The notes under the pieces were generated by a model that was not told the origin of the DNA, did no database searches, and was given only the letters and a program-made list of their open reading frames with translations. This document shows positions 1 through 13,200 of a stretch of DNA of 32,562 bases, in pieces. Positions within the stretch are counted from its first letter, which is position 1; every line of letters begins with the position of its first letter. The DNA is from Mnemiopsis leidyi. Lineage: Eukaryota; Ctenophora; Tentaculata; Lobata; Bolinopsidae. The stretch spans positions 76,028-108,589 of the forward strand of contig JH152975.1 in the NCBI GenBank assembly GCA_000226015.1, given 5' to 3'. A program made the translations under genes and the position numbers.

Positions 1-31
1 TCACAGAAGATGGAATTGGAGGTGGGCAATG

Positions 32-2011
<1,980 letters not shown>

Positions 2012-2104
2012 GTTTCGTCAGAGTCGGAGTTACTTCCTCTTATCGGATCTGCTGTCTACTTGACTGTTTGAGCCAGCTTAGCTGGGGCCTGGGTTGGTGC
2101 AGGG

Positions 2105-2165
2105 TCATGTGGCAGCTACAGCGGACACTCCCTTGTTACGTCCCCTTAAAACGTCCCCCAGTGAC
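2105..2165 (-). CDS. SKAAK-motif gene, last coding exon
   Basis: A 61-nt coding stretch after the acceptor TTTTCGTTCTCAG. It enters in the required phase (one base) and encodes SLGDVLRGRNKGVSAVAAT then TGA. Supported by splice signal and phase rather than by homology. Confidence 0.68.
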
Positions 2166-4202
2166 CTGAGAACGAAAACTTGATTTGAAATGTCAATTTA
2201 ATCAACGAATCGCGTGAATCTAATTAAAGTGTCGGTTTATCAGAACATATAGAATTCGTTGATCTCCGATGATGAGGGTCGTTTCGAAACTTTCTATGTA
2301 TAAATAATCGTATTGATGTTTGTCGTTAAGGTGAATGTCAGTAATCAGATACCTATTGCACTGATTGTCAATGTTCTGTGCGTTGTCCCTGATTCCTTGC
2401 GCCATGATATACCCGACTAAAAATCGATTAAAAATTACTGCTATTTTCTTGATCTACAATCATCCTTGCTAAGATAGACTGCATTAGTGGCCACAACCAG
2501 AATTTTAGCTCCATTTTCAATGATCAGTTATCAGAATCTAATGTAAATTCTTCCCTAACAGAATAACAAAATTTAAATATGATCGGATACTTACGCTTTT
2601 TTGAACAGTTTGACCACAGTTGGAGCTGGTGTCAGCATTATTGCCGGCGTTTCCTCTCCGCCGCTTAACTTTCTGCTCGGCATCATCATTATTGTATTTC
2701 TATTGTGAACCGGAGAAAACTCTTTTGCTGGTCGTCTGAAAGTTGGATTCTAATTTGAGCTTTTAATATAATTTTGGATTTGAATATTTGCAATCAGATC
2801 AATTACGAAATTGTAAATTGGGCACTCATAACTTAAGATTATCAAGTTGATGAGGCACTCGGATAGCCCCGACTAACTTGGAGTTGCTAGGGATTGCCAA
2901 GCCGCTTTCTGACTGACACTTCTTTAAAAGTTTCTTTTGATTTAGCTGTAGGTTTCTCAACGCTGGAAGCTGTCGCGGGAAAGCTTGGACATCAGGTTTC
3001 TCCGAACTGGAAGCTGTCTCTTTATTGATCTCGAAAGCAGATTTTATGGTTCTGTGATCGGTTATCAAGAGGCTTTTACTGGACTTGCAGTTCGCCTGAG
3101 AGTGGGGTGTCGTTGAGACAATCAAAGAGTTAGGTCGAGGTAAGGTCCGTTTCTCCGAACCGGGAGAGGGTAAATTACTGTCGCGGTACTGTCTCCTCTC
3201 CACCTCCTCTTCTCCCGACAAATCGAGCTTGCTTGAACTGCTCGTGCTGACCGTTTCTTCCGACCTGGTCTCCATTCTGCGCTTCCTGGAAACTGCCAAA
3301 CTGACTTCCGACTGAGTTTTTGTCATTAATGGTCTCGACGTGCTGTTTCGCATCTGGTCAGTCGGTGAAAGTTGCACCAGTTTCCTCAGCAACGCATTAG
3401 TCGATACATCCGCCGCCGATTTGTTACTTGTTTTAGTACGATGGGATACGAGTATCGGACTTGTTATCTGTTTTCTCAGTTCCTTTTGGCTTGGTTTCCC
3501 CTTTTCACTGGCGAATGCGCCTATTTTACGCAGAAAATCTTCAGTCGTCAATTTGTCCGCCCGACTATCGTACTGTGAATGACTGATTCCTAAAGTTTTT
3601 GCTGCTTTACTCGGAACATCGACAGGCTGAATTCCAAGTGTTTTGGCAGCTTTACTTGAAACATTTGCTGGCATCTCGACCGCTTCCATCTGTAATACCC
3701 GGTTCTCTTTTGGCTCTTTTTCTTTCGACTTCATTGAAAATCTTTTAGAGCTTCTGTGGCCTGTTTCCGATTTCTTACCTTTAAAACTGCCCCCTCCTAG
3801 CTGTTCCTTTGGTTTAACCTGGAATGTGGGTTCCTCTTTGTCTAGTCCCAGCCTCTTGGCGGCCTTGCTGGGACAACTCTTAGCGAGTTGCAGATCGAAA
3901 TTGTCAAATGACCTGCATTTAAGAGAGTTTTCATCAATGAACATTGACTTAGTGGTAAACGTTTCGAGCTTCACGTCCGTTGAATCTACAATTAAAGAGT
4001 CACTTAATAAATCCGGTTCTGATTGACTTCGTGGTCGCCGTCTCAGGGAACTGTTGTTGATTGGACTAGTGTGAGGTTTGTGTGATACGACACGATTTAG
4101 TTTGTTTATTTTTGGATTTCCCCGAAATATCTTCTTAAAGGAATCAAACATGTTCTTTGAATCTGGTCCATCCTCTTGTTTCTGTTTCCGTTTAATTGAC
4201 AT
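2105..4202 (-). CDS. Basic Ser/Lys-rich protein with repeated SKAAK(T/R)LG motif (3 exons)
   Basis: I do not recognise the family. A long exon (ATG at 4202) encodes about 440-456 mostly low-complexity residues. It has basic clusters near the start (SIKRKQKQ, SLRRRPRSQSEPD) and four copies of a short motif: PSKAAKRLG, SSKAAKTLG, PSKAAKTLG and the more divergent NKSAADVS. Ser-rich tracts and a final QSESGL stretch follow. Splicing continues it into 2595-2735 (RKLSGGEETPAIML...VVKLFKK) and 2105-2165 (ASLGDVLRGRNKG...AAT, then TGA). The RPRSQSEPD and KCQSESG contexts look like kinase or 14-3-3 sites, suggesting a cytoplasmic scaffold or regulator (inference). An in-frame TAA lies 12 nt before the ATG. 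A possible acceptor (TTAAGTTTAG) lies 2 nt before it, so the ATG may be an internal codon of a longer gene. Confidence 0.85.
2595..2735 (-). CDS. SKAAK-motif gene, exon 2
   Basis: A 141-nt exon with acceptor CCAACTTTCAG and strong donor GTAAGTAT. Only the frame that fits the flanking exons is open; it encodes RPAKEFSPVHNRNTIMMMPS followed by RKLSGGEETPAIMLTPAPTV and VKLFKK. The composition matches the long exon. Confidence 0.82.
2833..4202 (-). CDS. SKAAK-motif gene, long first coding exon
   Basis: The open frame runs from ATG 4202 to TGA 2826-2828. The next exon needs two bases left over, and two donors supply that: AA|GTTATG (low end 2833) and AA|GTTAGT (low end 2878). The second matches consensus better and would remove 15 residues. 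Used unspliced, the frame ends as a 458-residue protein. Confidence 0.85.
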
Positions 4203-5219
4203 ATCTAAACTTAAAGTCAGAATGTTATGATAAATTTCAATAACTAGACAAATTGTAGTGTATTTTTTGAAATTCTAGTCAACATTGTCTTTAAAAGAAA
4301 ATCGCCCACCTGAAACTTTGGGTTTTAGCTGGCCGTGGGGTTTCAAAAAAAGAAAAAAAGATAGTTCGGTACCTATATGATCCCAGCGACTGATTCAAAC
4401 ACAAGCTACGACTAAAACCAGCACAAATTTGTTGCAGGAAATACATATTGTACGACTTTCCGGATATAGACCGATTAAGGCACACAATGGCTTTCAGGAT
4501 AATAAAACTAAAATATGATTGAATTAGTTGCTAAGGAACTGATTGATTCCCATCAGTATCGTGCTCTCTGGATAGCAACCTCCTCGTTCCTTCAACGATG
4601 GAGTAACTTTAAAGGCTTTAGAATTCTGACAACGAGTATTGCTTATAATTCTGAGATGTCAAGTGCAGTGGTCATCTAATCATTTTGTCTAAACTGAAAG
4701 TCTGCAGGAATTTAGTCATGGAATTGAAATATGGCCTCTGCATATAATGCTTAAAGCGTCAACAAATCGAGAATTTGAAAGTCAATCGATGAAATAGAAT
4801 ACTTGCGTTCATGTACAATCAAACTTTACTGATAAGTATAGACAACATGACAACAGTTCAATCTGATCTAGGGCGATTATATCCGTCTAAGGTTCTGACG
4901 AAACGTTCAGCTTTTAGCTGGGTGAGTCCGAGTGTAACCGCGACAAAACTTGATAAGCTTGACAAAACAAATACATAGCGACTGGTGCCATCTCGAACAG
5001 TGAGGCATATCAAAAGGCTTAAGTGGTGCCTAAATTATACTGTAAAAGAGAAATTTTGGCCACCCAGTGGTCTGACGACAGAGTTCGGTAGTAAATAACT
5101 CACGGCAGCCTTTTTCAACCAAAATATATCATATTGTTATTGCATGCCAAGGAAACACAATGACGGTCAAAATAGAAAGTAGAACTGTCAGTGAAGGTGA
5201 CCTGCAGACCGATGCTAGA

Positions 5220-5500
5220 AAAAGGGCCTAGTCGTGCAGGGCGCACACTCACATTATCCAACACATGCTATAACACTCGCTAACAACTGGGTTCCTCGGT
5301 GTACAGTTGGCCGGCCCTGTAACCAGAGCTTAAATTTATTAGGAAAGCTACTGAATCGTATTCGTGCCACTTGGGCGACTTCTGCCAGTAGTCGAGATCC
5401 GGGGTCCAGTTATCTGATACAGAGGGAAAGAGAGGGAGCCGTGTTGTGGACCCTGGCATTGTCTAGTTCTGGGCCCAAGAGACTCGGAGATTTATCCTAA
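5220..5500. other. GC-richer patch open on both strands
   Basis: The plus strand is open for 88 codons from 5234. The minus strand carries a 59-codon ATG frame whose product has an acidic/aromatic stretch (NWTPDLDYWQKSPKWHEYD). Base composition differs from the AT-rich surroundings. Neither frame matches a family I know. It could be an exon, a decayed mobile element or chance. Confidence 0.3.
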
Positions 5501-7882
5501 TATCTGTTCTAAAACGTTGAAATTTCAAGAAACACGAACGACAGCGATATGCGTGATGTTGTGCTGTGATGGAAGTAATCAGATCCAATTGGAAAGTTTT
5601 TAATGAGCACCTAACTATCGTTGTGACACCCTAAATCTTTGACCTATACTTCCGACCTGCAAATGATTTCTGGCAAATGTTACATAATTCGGAAGAAATA
5701 CAAATCACGGTGACACGCACCTCATATTAATAATTTGATGGTTCAGCGTCACATTGTTGAAGTTTATATCCGTAAGATTTATAACTTAAGAAACGGAAGC
5801 GGGGCTGAAACCATGACCGAACAATCAATGTGTTTCCTGAGATCCATAGCTATACCAAATTAGGTGAAATGAGACAACAGCAGATGATGAAACATACAAA
5901 TTTAAAACTTTACAGTTGAGTTTCGACAACCATGCGTGCTCGGGGTCATTGACTAAAGTGCCTTCAGGAGATTACTGAAAGGTGAAGTGGAGCGTGTTCT
6001 CGCGTCACCCTTACATCAAACATCAATACATGCAAAACAAACTGAATCATAATGAAAGATCCTGTGCTAATGCGTGCCGGGCCGCCCACCTCTATACACA
6101 ATACCGGTGAACTATACAGCTGGTAGATGGACAGTTTTGTATGGAGTCTATCCCCCTCCCCACCCTTTCTTGTCATCCACTCAACCACTGCTAAACGGAC
6201 CCAGCCACAGACAGGTGCACTGCAGTACGGGATAACACGTTACAGAACTTGTAACGGTTATCCTAGCTACCCCGTCATGCCATGACACATACACGCTCCC
6301 TTTAAAGCTAGGTCAGGGTGCCGCAAATTATCGTATCGCACTTAACGCATGTACGTCTAGGATGCACTATCGTTATGTAGTAATTGGTAAGACTGGGAAA
6401 TAGTTAAAACTTGTTAAGCCAGAGCTTGAACAGGTGGCTCGTTTTAGCTCAATTAAATAGCTCGATCTGGCAGAAATAGTAGGTTATGATCTAGGCTGTA
6501 TCAAATTTGAAATGGCCGACGAATTAAAATGGCCGACGATTTGGTTGAAAGTCAGGTAGGAAAGACTAAGAATTTTGAGTATGAGAAAGTTTTCTCGGTG
6601 TGAACTGTGAGTAAGGCGGAAATAGCAATAGTGGGTTCAATCTATGGTTGTCATGCAATGTCTATTAAATTCAATGCATCTATGGTGTCACCGCTAAAGT
6701 TTAGGGTAAATTCCAGGATGTAGGCTTCACTAATCACAATAATCGATTAAATAAAAAATAATAGCTCTGATGCAATTCATCGGTCCGTAATCGGCTTGGC
6801 AGTATGGAACTATGACAACGTGGACACAACTGTGATAGAAAGAGCAGAAATTGCCGACACAAAGACTTGCTGATAATGCCTTCTTGGTGTACGGCTGAGC
6901 CATGTCCACAGAGAGACCACTATTTTTATAGCGTCCTCAATCACGTGATTCCCTATCCCAGTTGCTCAACTATAAAGAATTGATAAGCTTAATGTTGGGT
7001 CCAGCACTGGATATAACTACAATTAGGAGCTGACTATAACGACTGTTAGAGGAGGTTGATAAATACTTTAATAGCTGATCAGGCTCCTGTAGTGTGCTGT
7101 TGTGACGTTAAGGTGACATAATGCCGCCTCTAAACTGAGATCGCAGTCTTTTACGAAACGGTCGAATCTGGAAATTAGATGATAACAGCATGGCACACAT
7201 TGGCTGGAAATCGAATTTATCTTCTGAAAATCCGTCATCATAGAATTAAGAGGACTCATGGGGACTGTGGAAAAACCAAAAGTTACCATGAGGCAACCTG
7301 GTTTAATCGAATATGTGTCAGTCTGAAGATCGAGCATGACGTATGTCACATCAAATTTTCTCCTTGTCATCGATTATTGTCACTAGAAAATGAAATGGTC
7401 AGAATCTTTAGAAACTTTGACGGCATGGTGAAGCCACGAAATTTTATCACACATTATTGCAAAAGGCCTGATACCCTTTTCCCAAAATTTCTTTGCGAAA
7501 AAAGGAGTCCGAAATATTTCGTCTGATCATATCACAAAACAAAATTGGCAAGGGGCCTGTTGGGACTAAATATTTTACAAAAACACAGTTTGATAGACGC
7601 CAATAAAACTCCGAGACAGTTGCAGTCGTAGTGACGACTGTATGTTAAGTTCATTACGTCATATCAAATGCACCTTTCCATCGTAAACATGCGATCCACT
7701 TCAAATTTGTCATTTTATACGAGACCTTTATAGGATCTTTGAAATCCACGTTGAAATTCGTCCTTAGAATGTCAGAGGAAGCGCTAGTAGTATAGAATCA
7801 AGCGTTGTCGCCTGACGTCTGAACGGTCTTTACGGTCTACCAACCATATCACAACTTGATATATTTTCAACCGTTTGGTACC

Positions 7883-7924
7883 TAGCGTCTTTAGATATTT
7901 ACTTAGCGTCTTTAGATATTTACT
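7883..7924. repeat. Tandem duplication, 21 bp x 2
   Basis: Two identical 21-bp copies beginning TAGCGTCTTTAGATATTTAC, back to back in non-coding DNA. Confidence 0.95.
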
Positions 7925-9641
7925 TACATAACTGAACAAGCTTACCTGATCTTGTAGATTTTGTTCACGAGGTCATTCAGGTGCATATAATTATATATAA
8001 GTGTATCTAGTCCGAGTGATAATGAGTCTAGGATAAATTAACTTGTGAACAATATAATAAGAGAATCAGGTTGGCTCAGTAGCTCAGTGAACCTATATAA
8101 TTAGTTTAAGGGTTAATCGCCGGGATGGGATTGGTAACACGTCATTATACAAGTATCGATCCGTGCTAATATGAATGCAACTGAAGGGTAACACGAATGA
8201 TATGACCTTGCCCAGCCTTGCCTTCAACAAACGAAACAACGGCATATGACACGACCTTGTTGTGGGTCCTTATTATATCAACCCTCTCCACGATGTCCAC
8301 ATAGAACGGAAACTTGTGGAAGTTTACCGACATGAGTTATATAGTAATAATTTGCCATCAACTACGGTTGAGTTTCACTGATGGTTAACTTATTGTAATT
8401 TTCCAACTGCACCTTTGGCCCGGGTACCAAACATGGTAGTAGTATTATAATATTGGAATGGTGGGTCACCTGACCACTATGTTAAAGTGATGTGGTTATA
8501 ATGGACACCGGATTGATAAAGTGATCAGCTCAGTTTAATTTGACAGGTCTGACTGCAATCTGTCAACTTTTCAATCGAGAATCTGAACCGTTTATGCCAT
8601 TCAACCAAGAGTATGGTACTCACTGATAAGCTGATATTGGTTTGGTTTCTTCGTTGGGGCGTTGGCATTTAGACGTTCTGGTCTCACGACGGTTATACAT
8701 GATAAAGTAATTTTGCAGTATACTGCACCTTTTTAGCTGTTGCTCATAACGATAACGTTATTTAGAGGGTTAACCATCAAATGCAGCTCATTTCTCTTGG
8801 TGGACCTTTTGATACTGCTAGTTTATCACGAACAAATACTGAATCTGCTTGATTCTAAAAAACGCACGTAATAAAAAATGGAGTTAGATCAAATAAATTT
8901 AATATCAGGCTCACGTGAACCCAGTTACGTCTAATTCTATGAAGATAACCATGCGCCGCGCATGTATATTGGCAACTAGCATGAAAAAAAGAAAGATCGG
9001 CCATCATTTAACTAATATCATTAGAGCTTCAAACGTGAGATAGCAAATATGACTGTACCAGTGTCCAAGTGGCGATGTCAAATGACCCCCTGTCTTGCGC
9101 TTACGCGGTTGTTATAGGCGTACAGTGCAGAGCTCTTCTAGTAGCTGTAAATCGTGATTATCATCGGGTGAATCATATCATATTTCAACTGTGATGCTCT
9201 GAATCACCGTTTATAATAACATCGTCCACTCTTCCAACGATAATTTTGAGCGAATCTGTGAATGTCATTGTCTTCGTGGGTAGATAACATTCGAGAAGAA
9301 AACGATAAATTTTTAAATGCGATGGGCCCCCGGTCATAACCCAGAATAGGTGACTGTGAATAGATTATTAATAGTTTTAATGGGTAATTACCATTGGCAA
9401 TTCATCTAAATATTATAACAATGAGATAATGGCCATATTTATCATAAACCATTTATTTGTAAACGGTTATGTGTCTAATATGTTACCGCGAATTTACCTT
9501 CTATTTACCTTCTATTCCTGGCAATAATAATCAAATTCCTTTTTTCATGGAAGGATCTAATACAGGCTTATCAATTGACAATTTTAAAGGGAATTTAGAA
9601 AATTGCAATATTAATTATATTACAGTCTTGCAAATTTGAAG

Positions 9642-9685
9642 CAATATCATTCTTTAAAATAAACAATATCATTCTTTAAAATAAA
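9642..9685. repeat. Tandem duplication, 22 bp x 2
   Basis: Two identical 22-bp copies beginning CAATATCATTCTTTAAAATA, about 400 bp beyond the stop codon of the channel gene. Confidence 0.95.
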
Positions 9686-9744
9686 TATTAAAACCATTAT
9701 GTGACCATTGTGCGTGTCAATATTTGCTGCTAAATAACTTGTTT

Positions 9745-9750
9745 TTTATT
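9745..9750 (-). terminator. Possible poly(A) signal (AATAAA) of the TRPC-like gene
   Basis: On the minus strand AATAAA occurs about 350 nt after the TAA at 10097, a reasonable 3' UTR length. Motif match only; the region is AT-rich, so chance matches are common. Confidence 0.3.
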
Positions 9751-10096
9751 TGCAGGATGTCTTAAATAAATAATAACTTGCAAGCTGCTTAGGACAAATA
9801 AATTTTGATCGTTCTCTCTTCCTATTTTCGTTGACTGATATTTAACCAAACCTAACAGCCCTCGGCGTATCCGATTATTGCACCTAATCAAACCGCTATA
9901 TTTGTTTTTGTCACTCCTTCATAATAGACATCAAATATTTGATCACAGATTGATCTCAGTGCCAAAACAGATCGATAATTTGATTGCAGCTGGCGAATCT
10001 TTTTAGAGTGTTACAGTAAAAATAACTAGAGCGATAATCATCATTTTGTTAAATAGTGAAGAAATCTGTGAATCTCTTTTCGATTATTGAAAACTA

Positions 10097-10270
10097 TTAC
10101 TTGTGAAGTAATTCACGTTTTTTTAAATCTCTGTAAATTGTTTTCAGTTTTTTGTGCAAAAGGAAATTCTGTTTAACAACCTCTTCCTCAATCTCTTCGC
10201 GTACTCTGTTCACCAAGCTGTCCTTTTCTGATTCCTCCTTTGCAATGTACTTGGCACCGTACATGGTCAA
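10097..10270 (-). CDS. TRPC: TRPC-like exon 17 (C-terminus, stop)
   Basis: Acceptor AAACATTTCTCAG; 57 codons then TAA. It encodes AKYIAKEESEKDSLVNRVRE EIEEEVVKQ...RELLHK, a highly charged helix like the TRPC stretch before the C-terminal coiled coil. The tail after the TRP box is only about 85 residues, shorter than in most TRPCs. Confidence 0.9.
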   Translation of the reverse strand: MTMYGAKYIAKEESEKDSLVNRVREEIEEEVVKQNFLLHKKLKTIYRDLKKRELLHK

Positions 10271-13200
10271 CTGAGAAATGTTTTATTGATTTTCCGCAAC
10301 TCTGAGGTCGCTAGGACAATCTAACCCGTGATGTAGATTTATTTTTATGGTAATACCTCGATAAGATTATCGCTACGCTTTGAGATCAGAATTTCAAGAA
10401 GAAAGTGCAGGTGTACATCAATTCATTCTCTATAAGAATTCTATCCCCTGATTTCACAATTTTTTAAAGTTACTGACTGTTGGGTTTTACTTACTTTAAA
10501 AAGAGGGTACAGGTAAATGATGAAGGGAAACATGAACGGCTGGACCCCCGTATACTTTAGCAGTTGTTCTACTCTGCTAAACTTCCAATCTGTGGGTTTT
10601 ATCTATTTTAATTGTTTGAATTAAATTGAAGAAGCACTCTCACTTTTAACCCTCAACATAACTATAAAAAATTGAAATGTGCATGTTAATTTCAAATTTT
10701 TTAGTTAAACTCTGGTAAATATGAGATAAACGTAAAGCAAACATTAGAAAAACATAAAGTAAACTTGAGGTAAAGTTGAGGTAAACATGATGTTAAGTTA
10801 ACATGAGTTAAAGTTGAGGTTAACATGAGTTAAAGTTGAGGTTAAAATGAGGTTAACACGATGAAAGTATTATATATGATCATAAGGTAAACCTTTCCTT
10901 GCACTCTCCCGACACGTGCTGAATGTGGTGTTCAATATAGCTATCAACAGATTGAGCATCAATATCACCAGACAAACTAGGTACAGCAGATATAAACCCT
11001 GGGCATTTAGGTTATGTTAATGTTAGGTTATTAATTAGGGTATAAACGTCTTTGTATGATATTGAAGAGAATCGACTTTTTTCTTACAATACACCTGTTT
11101 CTACTGTTTCTACAATAATTTCACGCAGAACTATTATTTAGGGCCAATATTGCAATTGTATTGTAGTTGTTCATGTCCTTATTTGATTAAGCTGTTGATT
11201 AACATTTATTTGATTTGATTGTTAATGAATTATTCAGGGTAATAGGGATTGAAAAGGCATGCGCTATACTGTTTTTTTTCTGTCATCTTCTTTCAATCCT
11301 TCTTTTAAATTTTCAGCGTTATCTGTTAGTTTTCTTTATTTTCTTTAGTCGCCAATTGAACTTTTAATATGACACAGATCATAATCTTGTGCTTTTACTC
11401 CTTATTTTAGATCTCACATTCATCAAAGTAGAACTCTGCTCGTCGTAAAGAAGGGTGCCAGCCCTTGCAGCTCCGTAACCAAACGCGCTAAACGCTAAGA
11501 ACGACAAGGAATCCCAGTAGGTGGCAAAGTTTTTGTTCATCTCAACGTTGGAACCTGACAACGATAGATCTTATTTTACAGCCTGTTTTTTAATTTAAAT
11601 TCGATGCGTCTACTAAAGGCTTGGAATGTAACTGAAATGGTATTTCAGCAAATAATGCAATATGATCAGTAACTTTAAGTAAAGGTGATTGATGACAATA
11701 AATTATTCATCAAAGTAGTTGAAGGTCTAAATAAAAAAGTTTCTGGTTTATTTAGGTACAACTATATCTACTGTGAGGATTTCTAACCTGTTTCATTGTG
11801 CACTAAAAGATGCGCTCTATAGCTCTGATAGGAAACTGTATAGAGAGGCAGACTGAAGACCAACATTGTTATCGCAATCAGTATTACGAAGGTCAGAAAA
11901 TCCTGAAATTATTCATTTTCAAAAATTATTTATGGAGCCATAATTCACGTCAGCTAAGACTGCCGTTTTACTCAAAGTAAGTTTTTAACGTCGGTCTTCT
12001 GAACGTCAAGGAACATTTTTAGTTGTTACGTAAGTAAAACCACCTAAAATTTTAGCTGGACATTTCTTACGTGCATCATCTTGACGATAGTTCTGGTCAA
12101 GGGACCTAGGGTCTTGTTGATTCTCAACATTCCAGTCAGCTTCACCAATAGACCAGATGCTGCTAGTCCGTAGATATACCTCGTTACCATGATCAACTTT
12201 ATCTTCCTGCATTTTTATCCTTGGTTAAGACGAAATAGTTTCAGCTATATTATATGATAAACGGAAATTTTCAAATATACTTTTTTGTGGACATATTGAC
12301 ATACTCACAGATTATGCTTTTCAGGCAATGCGACTGACACCAACCATGCCAGAATTGTTATAAAAAATGTACCACCGACAGCTATGTTTACAATGTTGGA
12401 GTTGTCTTTGAAATAGCGTTTAAGTCCTCGTGCCTTCATGAAGTCGAACTCAATGATTAGTCTGCATAGACACGCCAACCAAGTAAAAATCTGCAAAATT
12501 ATAAACAGATAGATTTACTTTTTACTTTAAGTTTACTTTTTGGAATAAAACCTTTTTAATATTTTCCTATTGCTTACTTTAAGTTCGTAAATAAGCCAAG
12601 AAATAGAATGCCCTAGGCATGTCAAGTATTACGCAAGGATATATTGCTTTGAAAACTTAGCCGTTACACCTATAGCAGCAACTTGTCCTACCAACTATTC
12701 TATGATTTTGCCGTTTTGCAAATTTGCAATTAATATTTTACGCAACTAAAGTTGTATTAACTGTTTGTTTGGAGCAAATTCTTACAGTATTGATTGACTT
12801 GCTTGTCACTTTAATTTATTCTTTCAAAGCACATAATTATTATTCTGGACATCATAGCAGCTTATTTAACATCATAGAGTATTTTCATGTCTAATTGATC
12901 ACGCATTATAACTTAAGATTCTGTTGAAGTGATTTGAGTGATCCATACTAGCGCATGTAGCGGTAAATCAGATATCAGACTGTTAAAGTTAAATCGTATG
13001 AACATCGACTTGCGTTAACACGGTTTTTGTGGCGAGACGTTTTAGTTGTCATCTGTCTTCCACCACGATTGGATGATCACTCCGTGGACAGCCCGGAATG
13101 CCCGGAATGCAGCAATGGTTTAAGGTTGCTTTACCTCAATCGCTGACAAATCGAACTCTTTTAGAGTGCAGCACGTGATGAACAGTCCGATCAGAGTCAC

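Larger units (their letters stand above)
4203..10096. other. Long region with no supportable gene
   Basis: Nearly 6 kb between two minus-strand genes. It holds scattered open frames (5234-5500 plus; 7179-7526 plus over 7068-7370 minus), two short direct duplications (7883-7924 and 9642-9685) and a GC-richer patch at about 5220-5500. None of the frames has convincing splice context or a family signature. It may contain the 5' UTR or promoter of the SKAAK gene. Confidence 0.6.

Noticed and set aside
3340..4026. Three plus-strand frames (3340-3582, 3372-3578, 3643-4026)
   Set aside because: They are antisense shadows of the long minus-strand exon, which has splice and phase support.
7068..7526. 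Overlapping 115-codon (+) and 100-codon (-) frames
   Set aside because: No splice context, family motif or consistent composition; both strands open by chance is plausible.
8060..8130. tRNA-like GCTCAGTAGCTCAG stretch
   Set aside because: No T-arm GGTTCGA-type box or cloverleaf could be laid out downstream.
11418..11554. K+ channel identity from the GYG in the pore
   Set aside because: The flanking pre-S1 block, S6 core and TRP box are TRPC; the TVGYG context of K+ channels is absent.
12006..12212. Minus-strand 68-codon frame
   Set aside because: Wrong register; the frame fixed by the neighbouring exons gives the TRPC S4 helix and S4-S5 linker and ends at a good donor at 12071.
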